Origin: Marsupella aquatica
Taxonomy: Eukaryota; Marchantiophyta
DNA length: 64,000 nucleotides
NCBI GenBank assembly: GCA_973895155.1
Contig: OZ316898.1
Span: 12,400,001-12,464,000, forward strand
Direction: 5' to 3'
Below are positions 22,873-33,349 of the stretch, in pieces. The translations under genes and the position numbers were made by a program. Under the pieces are notes generated by a model that was not told the DNA's origin, did no database searches, and saw only the letters and a program-made list of their open reading frames with translations. Positions within the stretch are counted from its first letter, which is position 1. Every line of letters begins with the position of its first letter.

Positions 22873-24719
22873 AATGTACAGAATACCTGCTGCAAGGTGT
22901 CCCTCTTGTTACAGGTCATAGTCTAGACAGAAGTGTAAGAATTATCATTTGAGTTAAAATAGATGTTTGATCAAAGTCCATCTGGGTTGCTAGAATCCAT
23001 TGAGGCATTTGTTGTACTTGGAGGTCTATCCACGGTTTAGTTTTGTATATAGTTGTTGTGACACTTATTGATAAATGCCTCTAGTATACTTGTTTGCAAT
23101 AATTGATACATACATGCCTCCTCTAAGAAATACATTTATGTATATATCTTTTTGTGATATGACCTACACATACAAATGGTGCATATTTTATATACACGGG
23201 AACGCCATGTAATTTTAGAAGACTACACTACCAGACTACTACAGTTCCCCACCAGCCTACAGTCCCCCATGGAATGCAGTTATACTCCACTTTGGTCGCA
23301 GTAGTCGCATGAAGTTTGGAACTTGGGGAATTTATTTATACCTTGTTTCATGACGCAAGTAATTAACGGCAGGGTGTTCGCCGGAGCAGCGTGCGGACAA
23401 TACTACAATAGGGAAAATTCCTGGCCTGAGACCGCGGTCAAAGCAATAATAATAATAATAATAATGTTTCGAGACAAGTGCCCGCGAGTTTGCCGGGAGT
23501 GAGTCGATAGAATTATCCTAACCGCCAAAGGCGCAGGTTGACACGTTCACCGGGCAGCAGTTTATGTCGGCTACATTATCTCGTTCCCAATATTTTCTTT
23601 CTCGGGGCGAGAAACAAATCTACCGGGATTTGTGATCATTCAGGCATTAACTATTATTCTAGACGATCCAAGTGTGGGCAACGGATTAATTATTAATATA
23701 CTTTAACACCCCCTTTCTCACTCTGAATTTCTGCTTCTTGGAGCCGGGGAGGAATTGATAAATAAAATAACATGCTGGAGAGGGTCTGTGATGATTGGGC
23801 CGCATCCGCACAAGAAATTTTGATTTGCGAGTATTCTAATTCCAACGCATGCCATTAGACAGTGTGCTGAAACGTGGTGCAAACTTTAAATCACAGGACA
23901 AACTGCGAGTAATGTTATAGCGAGATTCATTCATTTCTTGGTCGTGATTATTTTGTTAGTCGTGGACGAGATATAAGAATTTCTCTCGATTTTCGTACAA
24001 CACAGTGGATTCGGTCAGACCCAAAAGTAATAGCGAAAGTAAATTCTTCATTGGCAAACAAAGAAAATCACCTTCACTTGATATTGAACTTTTCCCAATC
24101 TTATGTCATTTGTGAATTTTTCTATTCGTAATTCTGAGGGCATTTTCGAAGAAAAACTGAATTCTCTTCTACTTTAACTCAAACGAATTTAAAACTTAGG
24201 ACTCTAAGTGTATTGAAGTAGTGTTACCAGAGCTTTATGGATAATAGTCGTCACTCAAAACTTGAGGTTAAACTTCTATTATATTCTGAAATAATTTTTG
24301 AGTATTCTTTCTGAATACTCTAGAAACCTTTAGTAAATGCAAAAGGTTGTACGCATAGATATGCAAAAACACCAAACACCTAACTGTTTGCATGAAGACG
24401 CTCCAGGTATGCTTAGAATTTACATCCCAAATGGTTTTTCAATGAGCACTCTAAATTATTGTGTGAATCAGTTCTGGACTTTTATACTTTTCTCATGTGG
24501 GTGTCCCTCTAGACCAGAACCGAGCCACTGCAAAATTCTTCCATTCCACTTCCCAATGAGGTTTTCTGCCTCGTGCCCGGACAACTTCCTGCCTTGCTGG
24601 AGACCGCCAATCACATGCATGGGTGATCTATTATATTAAGGAGAGACCCCAAGAAGACCAAAGGGCCACAAGTGCAAGAGCCCATGAAGGTGGAGAGGTT
24701 TTCTAACATAATTGCTTCT
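22873..24719. other. Intergenic DNA, nothing recognised apart from a microsatellite
   Basis: AT-rich sequence with no supported gene. It contains the AAT-type microsatellite listed separately. Confidence 0.5.
23445..23465. repeat. (AAT)n microsatellite
   Basis: Seven trinucleotide units in an uninterrupted run. Confidence 0.95.
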
Positions 24720-25030
24720 CTAATTAGGTCCAAGGGCAGAGCTGTTGGAAAATAGAGTAACCACATTTAATTTTGTTTCGTTTTTGTTTGCAAAGGTGGC
24801 AAATGTCTCCTTGTGTGTGAAGGCAAAGATGTTCATTAAAGAAAATTCCTTATCTAATCCAAGGGCAGAAATGCTGGAAAATAGAGAAACCTAGTAATTC
24901 AAGGTTTTCTTTTCACTTAGGTGGGGAATGTCACCTTGTGCATGACAGAAGGCACAAACATACTAAGAGTATTTCTTAATATCTAATTAGGCCAAAAGGC
25001 AGAGGTCCAATAACATACAGAAACCCTACA
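24720..25030. repeat. Three diverged tandem units, about 130 bp
   Basis: The phrase TCTAATTAGGTCCAAGGGCAG, or a variant, starts each unit (near 24720, 24852 and 24980). GCTGGAAAATAGAG..ACC and AATGTC.CCTTGTG follow in the first two. The third is truncated. Confidence 0.7.
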
Positions 25031-26479
25031 AGTACAGTAAATCAAAGAGAGGGGGGCGGGGCGGCGGAAGGAGGAGGGAAACTTACAGCCAGACAGGTGA
25101 AAGAAGCCCAAGAGAGCCACAAGACAAGGAAAGAGAAAAGAATCCAAATTTCATAAATCTTATTGCAATGAAAGGTTTGGGATAGAAATTCTCCAGGCAT
25201 GTCTATTTGCAAAATGTTATTTGGGTGGGTTACCTGGTAGTTTCACTTATGGTGAGATTTTTCCTAAGCAAGACATGGACCTAAAGGTGCCAATGGCATC
25301 TTCTCCACGCTCAACCCATTAGGGCTCCCAATAGCTTGCACACTCCTTGAAATTTAGGTGTCAGGCCAGCTGACAAATCCCATAGAGTTTTAAGAGGCTT
25401 CTGGGCATCTCACTTATGCTTGACAACTTTTCCATTTAACGTCATTTCCTATTGACAATATCGTGCAACACACAGGCGGTGGTCTATTTGGAAAATATTA
25501 TTAATTATCATTAATGTTTTAAACCGATCAAAGTGAACATGCATCTGTTTCAGACAGTTGGAACACGCATCTGTTTCAGACGGGGGCAAGACAGGTGTTT
25601 GATCTGGGGCTTGCTTTGTCTGAGACGGCAGACAACTTATTTGCAGTTAATAGGCGTTGCCCCCCAGGCAGGAAGAGCACAAGACTTTTACAAGCCAAAT
25701 CCTGGATTGACAGCCTTCCTAGAGGTTGGCTTGGCATTGGTGGGAAATTTATCTTTTCTGGGTGATGGGCCACTTGTTGGCTGCCTTTTGTTGCTTTCTT
25801 GGCTGTGCTCTCCAAATTTGGACTGGCCGTGTGATGTGTTTCTTTGTGTATTTAGGGGTGCCCTCCCTGTTGTGCTCTGTCCGGGCACGGGGGCGTTGGG
25901 TTGAGGCGGAAGCCGGGCCCTTTGTTGTGTCGGTGTGATTGGGCTGCTGCCCTGCTGGATGTTGCCTTCTTGGCCTTGCTGCCTGTTTGTGCGCCCTTCC
26001 CGTGGGGCTTTTTGCGGGGGAACAAATTTATAAAATGGCTACCATTCAATGAAAGTGAAGTTCAATCATGGGGCCTCATTGCATATGATGTCCATCCAAT
26101 GGGTTGGGGGGGGGGGGGTAGGACATCCATGTGCAGCAGTATGCTATTTTGGGTGCTACATATGGAGTAGAAAATTTCTGGCATATGACCAAAGCTCTCG
26201 TTGGTCAGGACATGGTTAGATTAAAAGCTCTAAAGGAGATTAGCAATTCACTTCACAAACAAGAGCAAGGAGAGTGCTCAAGGTCAACCCTTTAAGCAAC
26301 AACAAATTCACCTTCTATACTAATTGTTGTTCTAGCCCAAATACCTGTGCGTAGGGCTCCCTGTCAAATACTTCCCATGACCTTGCTTAAATATCAAGAA
26401 TTCCTGTAACCAGATGCCTATGGTTTCACTCCATGGAGTAATGCATGATTCATAATAGACTTAAACTCACTAATAGAAT
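25031..26479. other. Intergenic DNA with an uninterpreted frame and a G run
   Basis: A 123-codon plus-strand frame (25533-25904) and overlapping frames on the other strand arise in a locally GT-rich stretch. None has a domain I recognise, and the frames overlap each other in the manner of chance open reading. An uninterrupted run of 13 G lies at 26106-26118. Confidence 0.45.
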
Positions 26480-27120
26480 TGAATCACAAGTTACAACACA
26501 GATTTTAAATAACTTTTTTAGGCCTAGCTCTTCAGAATCTTAAAAGTGTAACTCGTTATCAAAACTTATGGTCTAGTGTGAAGCCTTCAGACGGTGAGTC
26601 TGGTGTGGTGGCAAGTTTTGGGGTGAGGGAGCAGGAGAGGAAAGTAATCATGGGTCTCAGCAAAGCTTGGGCAGTCAGGCTAGTAAGTCATGACAAATGG
26701 ACTTCAATCACAAGTTATCATATGAACTTACATACTATTTTTAGGCCTCACTCTAAAGAATCTAACTCACATTTGCAAACTAAGTTTAGCATTATAACAT
26801 TACTAGGGTTCACTCTATGAATCTAAGTAAAACTGTGGCAATCAAAGTGTGTATCGTGTAGAGTAAAGCTTCTAGACCATGACTTGCTCATGCTGGTACT
26901 AAGATGATAAGGTCCATAGTGCGGGAACGGGTGAGGCCAACCATGGGCTTGAGCCTGCTTGAGCAAAAAGCTGGGGCAACCAGGCTAGCAAGTCATGAAC
27001 AACAATTATCGATCTGGAGTGAAAATAGACATTATATGCAACATTACTTTATGGAGGTAACATAGAGTGAAAATGGACTTTAGATACAACACATTATTAT
27101 TTTATGGAGGGAACATAGAG
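26480..27120. repeat. Overlapping diverged duplications upstream of the auxin carrier gene
   Basis: TTTTTAGGCCT.(A/G)CTCT..AGAATCT occurs near 26515 and 26738. CATGGG.CT.AGC..AGCTTGGG(C)CA..CAGGCTAG(T/C)AAGTCATGA occurs near 26648 and 26941. A ~56 bp duplication ending GGAACATAGAG lies at 27013-27120. These are old duplications without coding content. Confidence 0.65.
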
Positions 27121-27232
27121 CCGCGAGTCGTCTGTGTTTTGTAGCATGCCCAAGGCATCCCAGCCTGGCACTCACCAGGCTTGGAACGGAGAGTCAAGGG
27201 CCAGCCGGGGCAGAGAGTGCAGGGCATGGCAT

Positions 27233-27625
27233 GGGCAGCTCATCAGGTCCATAAGAGTCAAGGGCGGGGCAGGGTAGGGTAGCTAAGGGCAGCCCACCGG
27301 GCAGTCCCTCCCGCAATCCGGGCCCGGAGCTACTGTAGGGTCCGGAGTAGCGAGGTGCGGGCAGCAGCGCACTGTTGGCTTGGGCAGGGTACCGTAAAAG
27401 GGAGAGCCGAGGAGCGAAGAAACCGGGAACTCGGGCAGCTCATCGGGTTCTGTTGAGTCAAGGCCAGCCCCGGGCAGGGTAGCGAAGGGCACGGCACCGG
27501 GCAGTCCCTCCCGCCCGTAGCCACCGTAGTGAAGGGAAGTCGGGCAAGGTCCGGGCAGCAGCGCATGCGATCACGGGCAGGGTACGGTAAAAGGCAGAGC
27601 CGAGCAGCGAAGAAACCGGGCTCTC
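27233..27625. repeat. GC-rich tandem duplication, 200 bp period
   Basis: Two units begin GGGCAGCTCATC.GG exactly 200 bp apart (27233 and 27433). They share GAGTCAAGG, CACCGGGCAGTCCCTCCCGC, GGGCAGCAGCGCA, GGGCAGGGTAC.GTAAAAGG and AGCGAAGAAACCGGG in order. A partial third copy precedes them. This is the most GC-rich stretch of the window and lies about 2 kb upstream of the auxin carrier start codon. Repeated GGGCAG words continue to about 27680, followed by a CAGCACAGCACTG run (27697-27735). Confidence 0.85.
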
Positions 27626-27956
27626 GGGCAGGGTCAGGTATTATCCGAGTGCGGGCAGTCCGGGCAGTCCGGGCAGTTTGAGCAGGGTGATGGACAGGAC
27701 AGCACAGCACTGCACAGCACAGCACTGCAGAGCACAGTAGTAGGAGCATCGAGAGAATTGACTGCGGCGCAAAAGCGGAAGGAAGTTAGTTCTTTTGAAG
27801 GCATCCGACTTAAATACATTCAAAGCCGGAGCAGTTTCGAGAAACCGATCACTCCCTTTGTGTCACCATCGCTCACGGTTTCCCACCCATACATTTCCAG
27901 AGAGCGAGCTGGAGCTGGCTGGTTGTATCGGTGGAACCACCAGATTGGGAATGCGA

Positions 27957-27978
27957 GCAAGCAAGCAAGCAAGCAAGC
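27957..27978. repeat. (GCAA)n microsatellite
   Basis: Tetranucleotide run GCAA, about five units, in the upstream region of the auxin carrier gene. Confidence 0.95.
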
Positions 27979-28117
27979 TATCTCTCTATCCGAATTCTAC
28001 TGCTATGCTGTACTTGTTGCCAGCTGCGTCCATCCTTGCCTGCGCTCGTGCTAGCAGCAAGCGCCGGGGAAAGTAGCAATCACGAGTGACGGAATGAGCA
28101 GGAGTGGTGCGGTGCCC

Positions 28118-29540
28118 CCTATAATAGACAGAAAGAGAGGGCGATCGAGGCAGGCAGGGCAATTGGGCATTCGTTGAGGCACACGAATGCCAGCCTTTTG
28201 CCCCGGGGGATGTATAGAGACTGAGAGGCGTTAAGTTCGAGAAGCCGCTGAGACACATCTGCACGTGTTTAAGGACTTGAGCTATCGTTCATCGATCAGG
28301 TCATGCATTTTCTCGCTCGCTCGCTCGCTCGATGGATCGTTCACCTCTCTACTACTAGTTTCGTAGCTCGGAATTGCGTTGATTGGCATGGATCCGGAGC
28401 TGTGTCCCGGGGATGATCATTTGAGAAGCGGTGTTCGTCGCTCTTCGTCTTCGTCTGCGGATTTCAGCTAGTGTTCTCTGCGAGGAAGTGCATTTGTGCT
28501 CGGGTTTCGTGGGTGACAGCTGCTGCGGCTGTTGTATGCGCGAACAGTACAGGAGCGACGGAGGGTTGCGGAGTAGTTAGACATACTCTACAGGTGCGCG
28601 AGGTTTTGGACTCCGGGTTTGGAAAACTCGTCGTTTCGGGACGAGTATCTGAGCATTGGATGAATGATCGGTGCACTTGGGAAGGCGTGGTAGAACTTCG
28701 AGGCTCTACATTTTTCTGAAATTGGGTGCAAGCTCGCCGCCACCAGACTGAGGCGAAGGGTATGGATGAGAATGGGCTTTGGTGACGGCATTTTATTTTG
28801 CGTTCGGGTCGGTGAACTCTTTCGTAGTGTGTGGTGTCTCTCAATGAGTGTTAAGAGTGTTGCCATTCGATGATGGATCGGATCGATGACCGGATAGCAA
28901 TGCGTAGTCTGTGTATGAGTAGCTAATGCTCTGCGGCTCAATTTTGCCAGTTGCCAACGAGCATATCTACGGTCTCCAGTACGTGCAAGATTATTGCGGA
29001 ACGTATGTGGAGAGAAGTGTGAGAGTCTGACGGTCACGGTTTGTACTTTGTGTCATCAATGCCACAATGACTGACACACTTTCGTGCACATTGTTCATGA
29101 CTTGAACCTCAGAGCTTGAATCTTTACGAAAGCTGCACGAAATTTAGAGTTGCTGACTACCTCTCTCTCGATCACTCGTGTTGAATGTGCATTGCTACTG
29201 GAAATGCCTTCAATGCTTGGCTGGCTCCTTGCACGATGTGCCATCGCATTGATCATCGTTACGCTGTGTTCCACCACACTGTCTAATTCTTCGTCGAGAT
29301 GTCTGAAGTTTGGGGACCTTTGCAAAGTTACATCGGGGCTTCGTTTGGATCGAGCGACTTCTCCGTCTATCTCGCCGATGCATTAGATTTCGTAGGAAGG
29401 CTATTCTCTTGTCGTCTTATAACTTTTATAAGGTCTGATTTTCTCTTCTCTGCGAACGTGGAGCAGGTTGTGTTTACTTCATCCGGGATTGAAGGCGGCA
29501 TTTAATAATCAACGGGGGTGATATCTCTCTTGTTCGAAAC
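28118..29540 (+). promoter_or_regulatory. Probable promoter and leader region of the auxin carrier gene
   Basis: The 1.4 kb before the start codon is less AT-rich than the rest of the window and holds no other gene. CCCCCTATAATAG near 28117 could be a TATA element. An inverted auxin-response core GAGACA (28250-28255) and a G-box core CACGTG (28262-28267) lie 6 bp apart. A TCGC microsatellite sits at 28313-28330. The transcription start is not determinable from sequence, and a leader intron is possible. All assignments here are inferred from short motifs. Confidence 0.35.
28313..28330. repeat. (TCGC)n microsatellite
   Basis: Tetranucleotide run of TCGC, four and a half units, in the presumed leader or promoter of the auxin carrier gene. 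Confidence 0.95.
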
Positions 29541-32500
29541 ATGGCCCCACAGAAGCCTGAGGGCGAGGCGGAGGAGGGTCCCGTTGGGACTTACCTGGAG
29601 ATGCAAGAGCAGAACCAGAAAATTGAACAGCTGGAAGGGGATGCTCCGTCTGTCGGCGGACGTATGAAGTCGCTGCTTTGGCATGGAGGATCTGCCGGTG
29701 ATGCTTGGTTCAGTTCGGCGTCTAATCAGGTTGGTTCGAAACGTCTAGCTCACATTGAAATGCAAATCTTGTGACTAAATGGTTCATTTGGACACGTCTC
29801 GACAGCGTCCCAACAATAAATTATGTCTCAGAAATTCCACGGCACGATAAAGTCGATCAGGACGGATCAGGCTGCACAGATTGATCCGTCTTTTCGCGTG
29901 CGTAATAGCGAGCTTCTAAGCCATCTGATAGGAATCATTCTGCAGAATTCAATCTCTCTCTCAAATCTAAAAATGTTTTGCGAAAGAAAAATCACTGTTT
30001 TCAGCTATCAAAGCTCGCTGCTGAATGGTCAGTGCTTTTGCTTTGCTGCAAATATCGGTTTTGGCAGTTTTGAGAACTCGGCGACAAATCGTCTATTTGC
30101 CTAGCTTGCTCGAGAAATTCGCTACAATTATTCCGAAATGTTTGTAGCCGGCCTCCTAGCTGATGGCGGGGAGCGCTCCGCACAGAGACACCATTTGTGA
30201 CTAACAATTAGACGGTCGCTGAATTCAGAGCTTGGCCTAGTTGTCGAGTTTGCTCGGAAGATCGCGATTAAAGAATAGAGAGAAATATGATATCCTCACT
30301 CATGAATTTCCTTGGTTTTCGCAGGTTGCGCAAGTGCTCCTGACGCTTCCAACCTCATTCTCACAGCTCGGCACGGCCTCCGGAATCACATTGCAAATCT
30401 TTTACGGGCTCCTTGGGTGCTGGACTTGTTACCTCATCACCACTCTCTATTGTGAGTACCGCGCTCGCAAAGAGAAGGAGGGCCATAGCTTCAAAAACCA
30501 TGTTATTCAGGTACTTTTTATGTGCGCTGTCGCCCACCTCTTGCGGTGTGATAATTATGTCGCTGCTCTGGGTCTAGTAATCACAACACCCGTGTATACG
30601 GCTGCTTGCTTTCTTCTTAAAGCGCAATCATGAATCTGTGAGACCAATCATAGGAATCATCAAACCTTACATTGCTTAGAATCTACTGATGAATGGAGGA
30701 TGATTGTCGTCATCATTTAAGCCCGTCCGTATGCACGCACAGCTGGTCAATGCATCATGTCCACAGTCCAGATGTTCACAGAGAGCTCGACGCTGTTAGA
30801 TGGGCCTGATCTCACGGTTGAGTGTTGCCATTTGTACCTAGTGCTCGCACCCTCTTCACGGACTAAAGCTCAAGATCATGAACATGACTCCATATTGATT
30901 CATGATCCGTGTGAACTTCGCAGTGGTTCGAAGTATTAGATGGCCTTCTGGGCCCTCGATGGAAGGCCCTCGGTCTGGCCTTCAATTGCACCTTTCTTCT
31001 CTTCGGATCCGTCATTCAACTCATTGCTTGCGCCAGGTACATACGTTATTTCAAACCTTCTCCTTGAGCTGATCCTCGTGATATCTGTTGCTTCGGCGAC
31101 TCGAGTGGTAGGGACAGATCTCAAGTGTGATGTAGAGTAAATTCCGGTGTTAATCCTGTGTTGGTAATGATCTCCATCGTTTCAGCAACATCTACTTAAT
31201 CAACGATCACATGGATAAGCGGACATGGACGTATATATTTGGCGCAATCTGCATGCTGACGACTCTAGTGCCAAGTTTCCACAACTTCCGGATCTGGTCT
31301 TTCTTCGGCTTGATTATGATCACGTACACCGGATGGTACATGACCATCGCGTCCCTTATTCAAGGACAGGTACGCGCTCTTCCTCGATAGGGTCTATTGT
31401 GAGCCTTCAAGCCATGTCTTAAAATTTTAACTGGGCCGACATGCTATGACCGCATTTCGTCTCGAGCTTTCTTCAATTTTTGTCAATGGGAGGCTGTCTA
31501 AATTTGAACTATCGTGCAGGTGAAGAATATCGCACACTCGGGGCCCACGAGCCAGGTGCTCTTCTTCACTGGTGCCACCAACATTCTGTATACCTTCGGT
31601 GGGCACGCGGTCACTGTGTAATCCTCTAAACCCGCCCAATTTGAATGGCAACGGTTCTCATCGGTTGAGGGTGGAGTTGCTTGGTGTATGACATCTTTTA
31701 TGATCATTCCCTTTAGTTGGTATTCGTTTGCTGAACGTCTCGTGGGATTTGTGCACAGGGAAATCATGCACGCAATGTACAAGCCTGCAAAATTCAAATT
31801 CGTCTACGTGCTGGCCACCTTGTACGTATTCACAGTGACTATTCCATCAGCCACTGCTGTGTACTGGGCATTCGGCGACGAGCTGCTGAAACACTCGAAT
31901 GCCCTGGCTCTGCTTCCAAGAACTGGTTGGCGTGACGTTGCGGTTATTCTCATGCTCATCCACCAGGTGATTTTCTACATCCACAAGAAAGGTCCACATA
32001 ATTTGGAATAGGAGTCCTCTTCATTTGCATTGACATACTGTTTTATGCATTATCCATAAATTATTGGAGATTAATAAGCCAGGAAATTGAATGGTTCGCA
32101 TCTTAATGCCCACTACCTCTATAGATTTGCTTGAGAGAAGCATTAAATGGTGGTCATGTATATCTCGTGAATTCACCATCAATGTGGCATTTGGCTGTCG
32201 ACGGACTGAGTCGAAATTTGTCATTGATTTCCATCCCCTGGACTTTCATGGGATTCAATTGTTGGGACCTGAATATTAAAAGCGAAACTATGCTTGCAGT
32301 TTATCACCTTTGGCTTCGCATCGATGCCGCTCTACTTCGTTTGGGAGAAGGTGCTGGGAGTGCACAAGACGAAGAACCTCCTGTTCAGAGCACTCTGCAG
32401 AATACCAGTGGTTCTCCCCATTTGGTTCCTGGCCATCATTTTCCCCTTCTTTGGACCTATCAACTCTGCCGTGGGTGCTCTGCTGGTCACCTTCACCGTC

Positions 32501-33314
32501 TACATCATTCCGTGCGCCGCACATATGGCGGTCTACCGCTCAGCGTTTGCACGCATGGTCAGTGGCTCCTCTCTCTTCTTCAGTTTATCAGGTGCTATCG
32601 ATAGACTTCGTTGACTAAAATGGGCTGCATTACTCCTCAAATTGCATGCCTTCGTGTTAGATTCGCCTCTCAATTTTGCACTTTCTGAACTGAAATGGCC
32701 GTGTGTACTCAATCCTCCAAGAGAAAATCTGCATCTCATTCTTTGAGTGTAGTCATGATCATGGCATCAGAGAGTGGTTTCTCCTTTCGTTTATGAAACT
32801 ATTTACCATGGACTATTGTCGCATAGGTGAACATCATCCTTTCTGTTGTGTCTTGTTTCGTTCGAGTTTACTGAACTAAAAAACCTGCCAATTAGGGACA
32901 TCAAATGTGCGCTAGCGAGAACATTTGCGAATCGCAATTGAGTGATACGAACTTAAATTCCGTAAATTGCAGTATAATGTGTGCATCGGTCACAGCGTCG
33001 TGCTCATCGCAATATTCAAGGAAGACCCGGGCCAGGGTACATTATTGCGTTGTTCTTTTGTTGTGCAGAACGCTATATTCAAGCCTCCGAGGTTGCTGAA
33101 AAGCTGGGCGGTGCTTTACACAATCAACATCGTCATCGTCTTGTGGATTGTCGTCGTCGGAGTAGGGTTCGGAGGCTGGGCCAGCATCACGAACTTTGTA
33201 AACCAGGTTGCCACCTTTGGATTGTTCGCGAAGTGTTACCAGTGCCCGCCGCACGAGCATGCTGTCTTTCCTCCAGCACCGGCGCCCCTGCACTCAAACG
33301 CAACCCTTCATTAA
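29541..33314 (+). CDS. AUX1/LAX: AUX1/LAX-type auxin influx carrier
   Basis: Proton-driven auxin (indole-3-acetic acid) importer of the plasma membrane, amino acid/auxin permease family. Eight exons join in frame: 29541-29729, 30325-30510, 30924-31036, 31186-31369, 31520-31617, 31759-31966, 32300-32557 and 33069-33314. All introns are GT-AG. The product is 493 residues, close to the family's ~485. Residues 1-43 are a divergent hydrophilic N-terminus. From LLWHGG at 45-50 the match to plant AUX1 is nearly continuous: VAQVLLTLP (64-72), EYRARKEKEG, WFEVLDGLLG (126-135), CASNIY, FTGATNILYTFGGHAVTVE, IPSA.AVYWAFGD, AIIFPFFGPINSAVGALL (371-388), GFGGWAS and the terminal CYQC (468-471). The start codon has A at -3 and G at +4. 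No frameshift or stop interrupts it, so it should be functional. A polyadenylation signal lies 30 bp past the stop. Identity is very secure. Which AUX1/LAX subgroup it belongs to is not. Confidence 0.97.
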
Positions 33315-33343
33315 AAGGCAAATCAGTGGCTCGGTTCGGGTCC

Positions 33344-33349
33344 AATAAA
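33344..33349 (+). terminator. Polyadenylation signal AATAAA of the auxin carrier gene
   Basis: Canonical AATAAA 30 bp after the stop codon, in the same orientation. Confidence 0.6.

Noticed and set aside
25533-26170. Hydrophobic plus-strand frames suggesting a membrane protein
   Set aside because: The stretch is GT-rich, which gives Leu, Val, Cys and Trp codons in any frame. Several frames on both strands are open over the same bases, and no family is recognised.
30241-30633. Uninterrupted 130-codon frame across exon 2 of the auxin carrier as a separate gene
   Set aside because: Only 30325-30510 matches AUX1. The frame on either side is intron, bounded by clear AG and GT splice sites that restore the family reading frame.
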